NCBI RefSeq assembly: GCF_001590865.1
Contig: NZ_BBUY01000014.1
Span: 19,291-83,290 of the forward strand
Reading direction: 5' to 3'
Origin: Streptomyces sp. NBRC 110611
GTDB taxonomy: Bacteria > Actinomycetota > Actinomycetes > Streptomycetales > Streptomycetaceae
Length of the DNA stretch: 64,000 nucleotides
Below, in pieces: positions 52,652 through 61,304 of this stretch. Position 1 is the first letter of the stretch; every line of letters starts with the position of its first letter. A program made the position numbers and the translations under genes. Below the pieces are notes generated by a model. It did not search any database. It was not told the origin of the DNA and worked only from the letters and a program-made list of their open reading frames with translations.

Positions 52652-53407
52652 GGTGTTAGCTACCTGACTGCTCCCAGTCCCGTCGACAGCACTCGGGGGT
52701 CGTGCACCACGCGGTCGGCACGTGTGCTGGAGCAGCGCGGCGTGGCGATCCTCAATTGCTTCGAACATGACAGTGGTCGCTTCCCTCCGCGGAACAGCCG
52801 TCGAGGCTCGGCGAGAGGAGCCGGGCGGAGTTCAAGAAATGGAGGGGCGCCAACTGTCGGGAAATGAGCACACCGACCTCAGAGGGTGCTGATCGCGGTA
52901 CCTCTTCGGCTTCCATTGGCGCCGGAGTTGGGGCAGGGTTGCGGGAGTAGCGGGTTGACCTGCGTCTATGCAGGTCAGAGGTGGTGCAGGGCGTATTGGC
53001 GCATGTGCATGTGTCGTCACCTGTCACCACCTCTGGCAGGGTGGATGCTGACTTAGCTGATGCTGCGTCAGGTGTAACTGATGGAGTGTCACACCGTGAC
53101 CTCGCGTGGGGTGGATCAGGCGGGGAGTGGCCTTACGTATCGAGCTGCTGCGTAGCCTCTATTTTCGGAGTCGGCCGCTGTCAATATTCGTCCTGAGGAC
53201 CATCTGGTGTCCCGGACGTGTCGTTGGAAGCGGGATGGTCAAGGGGCGTGCTTGGGGTGCCACAAAGAGCAGCTACTGAACTTGATTGGGTGATGTCGGC
53301 CCGGTTTGCCTGCCGGTCGGCCGTCGGGCCGGTAGCCCTGGGGGATGAGGTATGCGCAGGGCGGGGGCTGAACGATGCTGTGAAGTGCCACTGTTAGCCT
53401 GATCGAC
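52652..53407. other. Non-coding stretch with decayed sequence
   Basis: About 750 bases without a convincing gene. A frame at 52634-52867 contains VLEQRGVAILNCFEHDSG and may be a decayed regulator or integrase piece. The 24-bp repeat at 53278-53301 marks an insertion-sequence end. Confidence 0.45.
53278..53301. repeat. 24-bp direct repeat left of the MFS gene
   Basis: GAACTTGATTGGGTGATGTC and four more bases; matches 54694-54717 at 22 of 24 positions. Together they bracket the MFS gene 53408-54694. Confidence 0.8.
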
Positions 53408-54694
53408 ATGACCAGGAGGGGGTCCAGGCAACAGGTGCCCAGTGGGCTAGCTTCTGGTCCGCAGCGAGCTCTGATCACCGCCAGTTTCGTCAGCAGGGTA
53501 GGCAATGGTCTGTTCAACACCGCTGCCATCCTCTACTTCACGCTCGTGGTGCACCTGCCCGCCACACAGGTAGGAGCGGGTCTGACGATCGCCGGCCTCA
53601 GCGGCTTGGTGGCTGGCATACCGGCGGGGAATCTAGCGGACCGGTACGGACCACGCACGATCTGGCTGATAACCCTCGCCCTACAGACCGCCACGATGGC
53701 GGCTTTCGTCTTCATCAACAGTTGGCTCGCGTTCACGCTCGTCGCCACCCTGGACCGGCTGGCGGCCACGGCAAGCGGCGCCGCGGGCGGTGCACTCATC
53801 GCGAGAGTCGGCGGTGAACGTCCTGCCGCCTTCCGGGCCAGACTCCGCACCTTCGTCAATCTCGGCGTCGTCGTGGGCACCCTGGGCGCGGCCTTCGCCA
53901 TCCAGATCAACACTCGCCCTGCCTACACCGGGCTGATCCTGGCAAACGCCGCCAGCTTCGCCTGCGCCGCACTGATCGTGTTCCTAGGCGTCCCGAACTA
54001 CCGGCCCCTGCCCCGGCCCAAGGAGCACCGTCAGTGGTCCGTCCTGGCCGACCGGCCGTACGTGTCCTTCGTTGCGCTCTACAGTGCCATGGGCCTGCAG
54101 TACCAGACCGTCTCCGTACTGCTGCCGATCTGGCTCACCGCCCACACCGACGCACCGCGCTGGACCGTGGCAGCGGTCTACGCGATCAACAGCGGCGTCT
54201 GCATGCTGCTCCAAAGCAGACTTGGCTCCAAGGTGGAAACCCCACGACAGGGCGGCCGCGCCTTCCGCCTCGCCGGGCTCCTGTTCCTTATCAGCTGTCC
54301 GTTGATGGCACTGACAGCTGATGTTCCCGCGTGGGTCGCACCGGCGCTCGCCGTCCTTGCAGTGTGCATCCACAGCGTCGGAGAGGTGTGGGAGTCGTCG
54401 GCCAGCTTCGCGCTCGGCTTCGGTCTCGCACCCGACCATGCCCAAGGGCAATATCAGGGCCTCTTCGGTATCGGCTTCGACGCAGGCCAAGCCCTCGCCC
54501 CTGTGATCCTGACCGGAGCAGTCCTTGCGCTCGGACACACGGGATGGCTACTCCTTGGCGCATTCTTCGCGGGCCTGGGCGTGGCAGGACCTCCGGTGGC
54601 CGCATGGGCCGAGCGAACCCGCCCCAGGAAACCAGGTACGGAAGCTTCCGCACGACGTCGGCAAGGTGAATCCCCGCTGCTAGAGGCCGACTAG
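53408..54694 (+). CDS. MFS transporter within the island
   Basis: A 428-aa, 12-helix major facilitator. Helix 1 (ALITASFVSRVGNGLFNTAA) and the loop motif GNLADRYGPRTIWLI are typical; related to MFS proteins of the MdtH/YajR-like type. Substrate unknown. It is bracketed by 24-bp direct repeats, the right one starting at the last base of its stop codon, and followed by transposase remnants, so it may have been moved as a passenger. The ATG at 53408 follows GATCGAC without a clear ribosome site. Confidence 0.85.
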   Translation: MTRRGSRQQVPSGLASGPQRALITASFVSRVGNGLFNTAAILYFTLVVHLPATQVGAGLTIAGLSGLVAGIPAGNLADRYGPRTIWLITLALQTATMAAFVFINSWLAFTLVATLDRLAATASGAAGGALIARVGGERPAAFRARLRTFVNLGVVVGTLGAAFAIQINTRPAYTGLILANAASFACAALIVFLGVPNYRPLPRPKEHRQWSVLADRPYVSFVALYSAMGLQYQTVSVLLPIWLTAHTDAPRWTVAAVYAINSGVCMLLQSRLGSKVETPRQGGRAFRLAGLLFLISCPLMALTADVPAWVAPALAVLAVCIHSVGEVWESSASFALGFGLAPDHAQGQYQGLFGIGFDAGQALAPVILTGAVLALGHTGWLLLGAFFAGLGVAGPPVAAWAERTRPRKPGTEASARRRQGESPLLEAD

Positions 54695-54717
54695 AACTTG
54701 ATTGTGTGATGTCGGTC
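54694..54717. repeat. 24-bp direct repeat right of the MFS gene
   Basis: The partner of 53278-53301. It continues into a minus-strand transposase C-terminus, so the repeat is probably the end region of an insertion sequence. Confidence 0.8.
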
Positions 54718-54829
54718 AGCCGTCTATGACCAGGCCGGTGCCGGCGAGGCATCCGTCGACCAGGTCCGGGCCGTACTGGATCTGCTTGAGTCTGCGCTTC
54801 ACAGCCCGGGTGATCTGGCTCAGGTCGGC
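54716..54829 (-). pseudogene. Transposase C-terminal remnant (minus strand)
   Basis: Thirty-seven codons reading ADLSQITRAVKRRLKQIQY, PDLVDGCLAGTGLVIDG and stop. I recognise this as the C-terminal end of an insertion-sequence transposase without being sure of the IS family. The rest of the gene is missing, cut by the IS5-type remnant beginning at 54835. Confidence 0.5.
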
Positions 54830-54834
54830 GTGCC

Positions 54835-55116
54835 GACAAGGCGTACGGCTCCCGAGCGAACCGCGCCTACCTGCGTCGACGCGGCATCCTCTGCATCATC
54901 CCGGAGAAGCGCGACCAGATCGCCCACCGCAAGAAGCGCGGCTCGCGCGGCGGCCGGCCCCCGAAGTTCGACAAGACCGACTACAAGCAGCGCCACGCGG
55001 TGGAGTGCGGGATCAACCGCCTCAAGCGCCACCGCGCGGTCGCTACCCGGTACGACAAGCTCGCCGTCCGCTACGTGGCCACCGTGCTGGTCGCCGCCAT
55101 CGGCGAGTGGCTGTGA
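54835..55116 (+). pseudogene. IS5-family transposase remnant
   Basis: An open stretch of 93 codons, DKAYGSRANRAYLRRRGI at the start, PEKRDQIAHRKKRGSRGGRP in the middle and HAVECGINRLKRHRAVATRY, ending IGEWL and stop. This is the C-terminal part of an IS5-type DDE transposase, with the catalytic Glu in ECGINRLK. The N-terminal half is absent and no terminal inverted repeats were found. Confidence 0.8.
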
Positions 55117-55134
55117 CCGTGACCAGGCCAGGGA

Positions 55135-55905
55135 TCAGCCCGCCGTGCGGTAGTGGTACGTGCAGACTTCGGTGAAGCCCGCTTTCTCGTATAGCCGGAG
55201 AGCGGGGAGGTTATCGTATTCCACCTGCAGGTAGATGCGGCCGGCCCGGCGGGACTCCGCCCAGCGTGCCAGCGCCGCGAGCACGCTGCGGCCCGCGCCC
55301 CTGCCACGTGCCTGGGGCAGCGTCGCCATGCCGAACACCCCCGCCCAGCCGTCGTCGACGACCACGCGGCCCACCGCGACGACCTCGTCCCCGATGGCTG
55401 CGCGGGCGTAGCCGCACGGCTGTTCCAGCCGGGCGAGCATGTCCCAGCCAGACTGCGGATCCCCTCCGTTCACGGCGTGCCAGACATCGAACCACGCGGC
55501 CGTCGGGTGGTCGTCCACGCTCACCTGCTGCGGCTGCGTCGACGACCAATCCACGACTCGTGCAGATGAGGCCACCTGCAGCGACACCGGGCTTTTCGCA
55601 CGGTAGCCGCGCCCTGCCAGCAGCGCGTCCAGCCTTGGAGGACACACACCCGGAGTGACCTGGACCCGCGCGACCGCGCCGCGCGCGGCATAGAACTCCT
55701 CGGCCCTGACAACCCGGCGCAGCAACTCGCCCGGCCCGGCCTCGCCATGCGGCAGCACCGTTCCGACCCACCACGAGCAATGGGGGGCGTGACGCAGCCA
55801 CCACCCCTCCACGTGCTCAACGTACTCAGCGGGAAGGGCCTGAGCCGCCCTTTCCTGCAAGCCCCTGATCATCTCCGGGCTGACCGCAGCAGGCGAGGCC
55901 GCCAC
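55135..55905 (-). CDS. GNAT-family N-acetyltransferase
   Basis: A 256-aa protein whose C-terminal half (about 150-256) is a GNAT domain: VVDDGWAGVFGMATLPQARG and GRGAGRSVLAALARWAESRR form motif A that binds acetyl-CoA, then YLQVEYDNLPALRLYEKAGF. The N-terminal half is a degenerate GNAT-like domain (WWLRHAPHCSWWVGTVLPHG). Substrate unknown. The GTG at 55905 has GAGAGG upstream; reading further upstream would run through the CRISPR-like array. It follows the array by about 70 bases. Confidence 0.8.
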   Translation of the reverse strand: MAASPAAVSPEMIRGLQERAAQALPAEYVEHVEGWWLRHAPHCSWWVGTVLPHGEAGPGELLRRVVRAEEFYAARGAVARVQVTPGVCPPRLDALLAGRGYRAKSPVSLQVASSARVVDWSSTQPQQVSVDDHPTAAWFDVWHAVNGGDPQSGWDMLARLEQPCGYARAAIGDEVVAVGRVVVDDGWAGVFGMATLPQARGRGAGRSVLAALARWAESRRAGRIYLQVEYDNLPALRLYEKAGFTEVCTYHYRTAG

Positions 55906-55975
55906 GACACCACCTCTCACATCGGCAACCACTTTCGAAACACGCCCTAGTAGCCGCCGTCGCCAAGGGCGCCGC

Positions 55976-56332
55976 GTTGGTACCTCTCCCAGGGGCCATG
56001 AGGGCGCGCAACAGCACCGCGAACTTCCGGCGCCTGGTCGAGTTGGTACCCCTCCCAGGGTCGATGAAAGCCACCTCGTGCCCCGGCTGCCCGCCCGTGA
56101 TCGTGGTGTTGGTACCCCTCCGAGGAACAATGAGGCCCCCGCAGTCCGCCGCGCGTACGGGCCGCGGTTCCTGTTGGTACCCATCCAGGGGTGATGAGGA
56201 CGCGGCGACTTCCGCCCGGGTCTCGTACCGGCGGCCCTGTTGGTACCCCGCCGCGGGGCGATGACGACGGGACTGTCGGCATGTCCGCGAACAACAGGTC
56301 GGCCTTGGTACCCCTTCCCAGGGGTGATGAGG
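55976..56332. CRISPR. Six-repeat CRISPR-like array, no cas genes nearby
   Basis: Six repeats of about 28 bases (consensus near GTTGGTACCCCTCCCAGGGG followed by TGATGAGG) start at 55976, 56042, 56108, 56173, 56239 and 56304. Spacers are all different and 37-38 bases long. Each repeat has a dyad ACCCCT-CCC-AGGGGT, though repeats 1-3 and 5 carry substitutions in it. The last repeat has one extra T. No Cas protein is recognisable within the window. A seventh, partial repeat lies at 58575. Confidence 0.8.
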
Positions 56333-56471
56333 ACCCGGCCGCCGCTGTATGTCAACGCGAAGACGTACGCGTGCAAGGGCCTGCTGAGGTCACACCACGG
56401 GGAGCTTTTCCCCGCCATGATGACGAGCGTTCCGTGCGCTCTCTCAAGCGCTCAACTTACCTGCGAATACC

Positions 56472-56487
56472 GAATTTTCATCAAGGC
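56472..56487. repeat. 16-bp direct repeat, left copy
   Basis: GAATTTTCATCAAGGC, identical to 58538-58553. It is AT-rich for this DNA. The pair brackets the AMP-ligase gene; the right copy is 21 bases before the partial CRISPR repeat, the position of a leader. Confidence 0.8.
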
Positions 56488-56559
56488 ATGGGCATGGTAC
56501 TTCGCCAGCTGATGGTCGAAGGTGGCCCCCCGTGAGGCCACGGCTTCTCAGCGGCATGT

Positions 56560-58197
56560 TTGGATGTGTTGGTGATTGTTAACGCACAGGAAACATCCGA
56601 GCCGCGGACGTATGTGGACCGCATTCTGGAACACTGGTACAAGGACGAGGACGCCGAGGCGCTCGTCCAGGGAGCGCAGCGGCTGACCAGAGGGGAGGCT
56701 CGGCGGCGGCTGTTCAGGTTGGGGCATGCACTGCGCGGGCAGGGGCTCGCGCCCGGCGACGGAGTGGGGCTGTTCCTGGCCAACCGCGTGGACTCCGTCC
56801 TGGTGCAGCTCGCCGTCCATCTCATCGGCTGCCGCGTCGTGTTCCTGCCGCCCGAGCCAGGGCCCGGCGAGCTCGCCGCGCTGGTCGAGCAGTCCCGGGC
56901 GCGCGCCGTGGTCACCGACCCGCTCTTCGCGAGGCGGGCCGCCGACGCGGCCGGCCGCAGCGTCCACGCCCCCGAACTGCTCAGCCTCGGGCCCTGTGAG
57001 CAGCAGTGCACGGACCTGCTGGCGCTGGCGGCCCAGTGCCCGGACGTGCGCCCCGACGGCGTGCCCGCCCCGGGAGCGGACGAAGCCGTCACCGTCCTCT
57101 ACACCGGCGGAACCCTGGGCCGCCCCAAGCTCGCCGCGCACAGCCACCGGCTCTACAACGTGCTGGTGGACCTGGTGGAGGACGCCCCGCAGGACTCCGG
57201 CTCCGTGTTCTTCCCGGCCATGAACCCGGGCACGGACAGGGTGCTCGCCGCCACGCTGCTCACGCACGGCAGCGGCCACCTCACCTCGCTCCAGGCTCTG
57301 GTGACGGGGTCCGCCCTGGTCGTGTTGCCCGAGTTCGAAGCGGGCGCGGCGCTGAGGGTACTGCGCGAGGAGCGGATCACCGCCACCATGTTCGTACCGC
57401 CCATGCTGTACGCGGTTCTCGATCACCCGGAGTGCGAGCCGGGCGCCCTGCCCGCGCTGCGGCGGATCGTTGTCGGCGGCGCGGCCACGTCGCCCAGTCG
57501 GCTGCAGCAGGCGGTCGAGGTGTTCGGGCCCGTGCTCAGTCAGGGCTACGGGCAGTCGGAGGCGCTCGGCATCACCGCGTTCGGTGCGGAGGATCTCGCC
57601 TTGGAGGGAGCCGCGCGCCCCGAGCTCTGGCGGAGCTGCGGTCGCGCGATATCCGACGTCGAGATCGAGATCCGTGGTGAAGACAGCGCGGAGGCACTGC
57701 CCGTCAGGCAGGTCGGCGAGGTGTGCGTCCGTGGCGAGACGGTGATGCTCGGCTACTACGAGGACCCGGAGCGCACCGCGGCGGCGCTGCACGACGGGTG
57801 GCTGCGCACCGGGGACATGGGTTATCTCGACGCCGAGGGGTACCTCTATCTCGTCGACCGGGCCAAGGACATCATCGTCACCGGCCGTACCAGCGACAAC
57901 GTTTACTCCCGGGTCCTGGAGGATTTCCTGCTCACGCTGCCCGGTGTGCGCAACGCGGCGGCGCTGGGTGTGCCGGACGAGGAGTACGGGGAGGCCGTAC
58001 AGATTTTCCTGGCCACGGCCGAGGGTGCTGACGTCGACCCGGAGGCGGTCGGTGCGGCGGTGACCGCCGAGTTGGGAGAGTTGTACACGCCCCGGAAGAC
58101 GGTGCTGCTGGACCAGCTGCCGACGACCAAGGTCGGCAAGGTGGACAAGAAGGCACTGCGCGCCGCGTGGACGAGCGGGGCCTTGGACACGCCGTAG
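56560..58197 (+). CDS. AMP-forming acyl/aryl-CoA ligase (ANL superfamily)
   Basis: A 545-aa adenylating enzyme activating a carboxylate with ATP, then usually forming a CoA thioester. Core motifs: A3 VLYTGGTLGRPKLAAHSH, A5 GYGQSEALG, A7 WLRTGDMGYLD, A8 DRAKDIIVTGRTSDNVYSR and A10 TTKVGKVDKKALR with its lysine. It lacks a carrier-protein domain. The substrate pocket suggests fatty or aryl acids but cannot be told by eye. A TTG at 56560 is the furthest in-frame start; GTG codons at 56566 and 56572 are alternatives. Direct repeats at 56472 and 58538 bracket the gene, hinting that it was inserted. Confidence 0.88.
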   Translation: MDVLVIVNAQETSEPRTYVDRILEHWYKDEDAEALVQGAQRLTRGEARRRLFRLGHALRGQGLAPGDGVGLFLANRVDSVLVQLAVHLIGCRVVFLPPEPGPGELAALVEQSRARAVVTDPLFARRAADAAGRSVHAPELLSLGPCEQQCTDLLALAAQCPDVRPDGVPAPGADEAVTVLYTGGTLGRPKLAAHSHRLYNVLVDLVEDAPQDSGSVFFPAMNPGTDRVLAATLLTHGSGHLTSLQALVTGSALVVLPEFEAGAALRVLREERITATMFVPPMLYAVLDHPECEPGALPALRRIVVGGAATSPSRLQQAVEVFGPVLSQGYGQSEALGITAFGAEDLALEGAARPELWRSCGRAISDVEIEIRGEDSAEALPVRQVGEVCVRGETVMLGYYEDPERTAAALHDGWLRTGDMGYLDAEGYLYLVDRAKDIIVTGRTSDNVYSRVLEDFLLTLPGVRNAAALGVPDEEYGEAVQIFLATAEGADVDPEAVGAAVTAELGELYTPRKTVLLDQLPTTKVGKVDKKALRAAWTSGALDTP

Positions 58198-58327
58198 GCT
58201 CCGTTGTTGTGGATCACCCGGCCGATGCGGGGTCAAGTGCTCCGGGAAGACAGGGTCTTTGTGGCGCACCTGACCGGCCGCCCTTTCCCCTATGAAAGGG
58301 CGGAAGTGCGGCTCCGCTGTCCTCTAG

Positions 58328-58525
58328 GTGCCCTCTCGGGAGGTCGCAGAGGCTGCGTCCGCGCCGGAGCTTCCTGGCCTCGACCTCTTCACCGAGGGGC
58401 ACGTCACCGGCTGGATCCCGGAGGGGTGGTTCACCCTCAGCGAAGAGCGTGCTGACCTGGGGAAACCCATCAGACTTCCCGGAACGCTCGAAGGGCGTGT
58501 CAGGGCGCAAGCGCAGTGGCCCTGA
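58328..58525 (+). CDS. Small hypothetical protein or gene fragment
   Basis: A 65-codon frame from a GTG, MPSREVAEAASAPELPGLDL then EGHVTGWIPEGWFTLSEERADLG, ending VRAQAQWP. Not recognised; the composition is that of coding DNA, so it may be the end of a lost gene or a real small protein. It lies between the AMP-ligase and the 16-bp repeat. Confidence 0.4.
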   Translation: MPSREVAEAASAPELPGLDLFTEGHVTGWIPEGWFTLSEERADLGKPIRLPGTLEGRVRAQAQWP

Positions 58526-58537
58526 CCTTGGGGTTCT

Positions 58538-58553
58538 GAATTTTCATCAAGGC
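58538..58553. repeat. 16-bp direct repeat, right copy
   Basis: Identical to 56472-56487; see that entry. Confidence 0.8.
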
Positions 58554-58574
58554 CCACGCGTGCGTCGTCCATCT

Positions 58575-58599
58575 GTTGGTACCCCTCGCAGGCGCCATG
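58575..58599. repeat. Partial CRISPR-type repeat fused to a DUF4442 fragment
   Basis: GTTGGTACCCCTC (58575-58587) is the 5' half of the array repeat; the next bases, GCAGGCGCCATG, belong to the DUF4442 reading frame. The join is in frame from a TTG at 58576. Confidence 0.7.
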
Positions 58600-58884
58600 T
58601 TTACACTGGCTGAGTCAGCCAGCGGCGCCATCGTCCTCCCCGCGTTCGGAGACCAGCTTTCACGGGCCGTCCCACTAGCAGTACGGGCCGAGATCGGCTA
58701 CAAGAAGCTTGCTAAGGGGCCGGTGACGGCCACGGCCACGCTGGGGCGCCCGATTGCCGAGGTTATCGCGGAACTTGACGCAGGACAGCGCCCGGAGTTC
58801 CCCGTGAGCATCGCCATCCAGCGCGAGGACGAGGCGGTCTCGGGTGAGATGACCGTGGTGTGGACTCTCCGTCCCAACAGCTGA
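58576..58884 (+). pseudogene. C-terminal fragment of a DUF4442 hotdog gene
   Basis: A 102-codon frame whose first four or five codons come from a CRISPR-type repeat (MVPL) and the rest, AGAMFTLAESASGAIVL onwards to TLRPNS, is over 90% identical to the C-terminal two-thirds of the intact gene at 45527. The N-terminal 52 residues are missing. It may be translated from the TTG but should not fold as a full hotdog domain. It ends at the same stop as the fragment at 51773. Confidence 0.8.
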
Positions 58885-59723
58885 GTTGAGGGACCGGAGC
58901 ACTATGACTTCGGGACCCGCCTAGCTTCTGGTCGGAAACGGAGTGGGGGTGTCCGAGCATCGGATGCCCCCACGTCGGAGTTGGGCAGCGTTGCCGATCG
59001 ACGGGATTGGCGCAGTCATGGGGGAGGGCGGAGGGCGAGTCCCTGGGGGAGTTGTACCGGCAGCCCACGGCTCACGCCGCTCACCGTCGAATTGGAACTG
59101 CTTGAGGTAACCGGTGACCTCGCGTAATCAGGAGCCGCGTATTCCTCAGTTGCTGAAGGCTCGTGGTCACCGTGAGTGGTCGCCGGGGGCATGGTGGCGC
59201 CAAGTACTTCCGGCCTTTTCGGCGAGGCGGGCGGTGGTGTCGCCCTAGCCGAGCATCCGCGCGATCACCGGCGCCGGGGCTTGGAGGACAAGATGGCGGC
59301 GTGATGCCTGCGGTTTGGCCGGCGAACTCGATGCGGCCGGGCAGAGCGGCGAGCACGTCAACGGCCTGGCCCATCGCGCACAGGGGACTGGGGCGGATCA
59401 GCTTCAGCCCGCCGATGACTTCTCTCGCCCCCGGACAGCGACCGACACGACGACTGTGGTCGCCCGGTCTCGGAGCCCGTGAGTGATGCGGAAGCCCGCC
59501 TCGCCTACGTTGCTGTGACACGCGCCCGCAGTCGACTTGACCTCGGTCGTATTGCATGGATCGAGGATTTTCCTGCCACCTCGGAGCTCTCGCGACAAGC
59601 CCGAAGGCTGCAAAGAGGTTCTTGGTCTGCTGGTGGTACAGCTGCCACATGGGCGCTGACCTGCTGAAACGACGGTGATTGCCGCGGTTGGAGGGGCATT
59701 GGGCCGTCAATGGTCCGGATCTT
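58851..59723. repeat. 0.88-kb direct duplication, copy 2
   Basis: The partner of 51773-52651, 7.08 kb downstream in the same orientation. Here the DUF4442 fragment extends further upstream, so this copy is nearer the ancestral arrangement. Confidence 0.85.
59479..59667 (+). pseudogene. UvrD-like helicase C-terminal remnant, copy 2
   Basis: A 62-codon frame with SDAEARLAYVAVTRARSRLD (helicase motif VI region) and IAWIEDFPATSELSR. Upstream, a single-base deletion relative to copy 1 (around 59424-59436) breaks the longer frame, confirming decay. Confidence 0.7.
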
Positions 59724-60010
59724 GAAGCCGGCTGGACGTCTGCCGACATAGAGATGCAGGTCCTCGGCCGTTCTCCGGGTGCGATTGCCCCTCCGTGCTC
59801 AGAGAAGCAGGTGGGCTGTAGTGGGGATGACCAGTGGCGCCGCGGAATGCTTGAGGCGTTCGACGAGTCGTCGGGGCTTCCCCGTGTTGACGCCATGGCC
59901 GAGTCCAGCAGGCGGGAACGCGGTCCACCATTCCTGGGGAGGGGGGGCGCAGGGAGATCCCGGAGCCGATACTTCGCCGGGCAGACCAACCCGCCGACGG
60001 AGGGGAACCG

Positions 60011-61054
60011 ATGAAGAGGAAACTGAGCGGCCTGCTCCGCGCCGCCTTACGCGGGCCGCGCCGCAGCAGCGTGCCGGTGGTTGTACTGGCCGCGGTCGCT
60101 GGTGTGTTCGCGCCTGTCCCCGCGTACGCGGCACCGGCCTGTGGCGCCACGGGATCGGCTCCGCCGGTCCAGGTGGCGCACATACCCGACTGGGTCGAGT
60201 CGATCGCCGTCGACAAACGGGGCCGGATGTTCGCCACCGCGTACTTCACAGGCCGCGTCTACCGCATAGATGCGCCAGGCCGTACCCCAGTGCCGCTCAC
60301 CGGGAACGTAGGCGCCAATGGCGGGATCGTTGTCCGTAACGACGGCCAGCTCCTGGTCGGCACCGGCAACGACCTCGTGCACTCGCTCACCGGCGACTCC
60401 CTCCCGATATCGAAGCTCCTGCTGGTGGACCCGGAATCCGGCAAGGTCACCACGTACGCTTCGGGACTCGGCGGCATCGACGGCGTCGCCCTCGCACCCG
60501 ACGGCACCGTGTACACCACGACTCTGGGAGGCCGGAACATCGGCCGCGTCACGCCGGACGGGCGGGTCGACCCCGCCTGGGCTCAGGTGCGGCAGCCCAA
60601 CGGGATCGCCGTTTCCCCGGACGGAAAGCAAGTCTACGTCATCCAGACCGCCATCGCCCCCGGGCTGTACCGGATTCCGGTCGATGACCCGGCGCACCCG
60701 CAGCGCTGGATCTCCGCAGCCCCGTCCGACGCCCTCGCCCTCCCCGATGGGCTCACCCTCGACGGCCGGGGACGGCCGTTGATCGCCACCCATGCGGCAG
60801 GGCAGATCTGGCGCGTCGAGGGAGGGAGTCTTTGCGCCGTTGAGTCAGGAATGCGTCTCTCCACGCAGATCACCTACGGACGTGGCGGCCGAGGATTCTC
60901 GGCGGGCAAGCTTTATCGGGCAGGTGTCGACGGGAGGATCTATGAAGTTCCCGCTGGCGCCGCCCCGTCGGCCAACCGGTCCCCGGGTGCCGATCCCGGC
61001 ACGCAGCACGACGACCTCTCACTCCAGGGACTGTCGTCGGTGGTGATCAACTGA
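60011..61054 (+). CDS. Secreted SMP-30/gluconolactonase-like beta-propeller
   Basis: A 347-aa exported protein. The signal peptide spans about residues 1-40 (RRSSVPVVVLAAVAGVFA ending AYAAPA). The mature part is a six-bladed propeller of the SMP-30/NHL type, with repeated blade ends such as VDKRGRMFATAYFTGRVYRI, LAPDGTVYTTTLGGRNIGRV and VSPDGKQVYVIQT. Relatives are lactonases or strictosidine-synthase-like; the substrate here is unknown. GGAGGGG precedes the ATG. The oxidoreductase follows about 250 bases later on the same strand. Confidence 0.82.
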   Translation: MKRKLSGLLRAALRGPRRSSVPVVVLAAVAGVFAPVPAYAAPACGATGSAPPVQVAHIPDWVESIAVDKRGRMFATAYFTGRVYRIDAPGRTPVPLTGNVGANGGIVVRNDGQLLVGTGNDLVHSLTGDSLPISKLLLVDPESGKVTTYASGLGGIDGVALAPDGTVYTTTLGGRNIGRVTPDGRVDPAWAQVRQPNGIAVSPDGKQVYVIQTAIAPGLYRIPVDDPAHPQRWISAAPSDALALPDGLTLDGRGRPLIATHAAGQIWRVEGGSLCAVESGMRLSTQITYGRGGRGFSAGKLYRAGVDGRIYEVPAGAAPSANRSPGADPGTQHDDLSLQGLSSVVIN

Positions 61055-61304
61055 CAGAGCTCATCGCGCTCGCCATAGCGGTGAGCCGGGAGTGCGATGA
61101 ATGCGTCGCCGCCCACGCGCACGCAGTCGTGCTCCAGCGAGCCACCCCGCCGGAGGCAGCCGAGACCCTCGGCGTCACGTTCCTGCTGCTCGCTGTGTCC
61201 GCGCCACGGGTGCGGCTTCCGCGACATCTTGTGCGGTTTCGGCAAATATCGCTGGATACCTGGTGTTAGCGCTACCGGCCAGGGTGGCGGAAGGTGGGTG
61301 CTCA

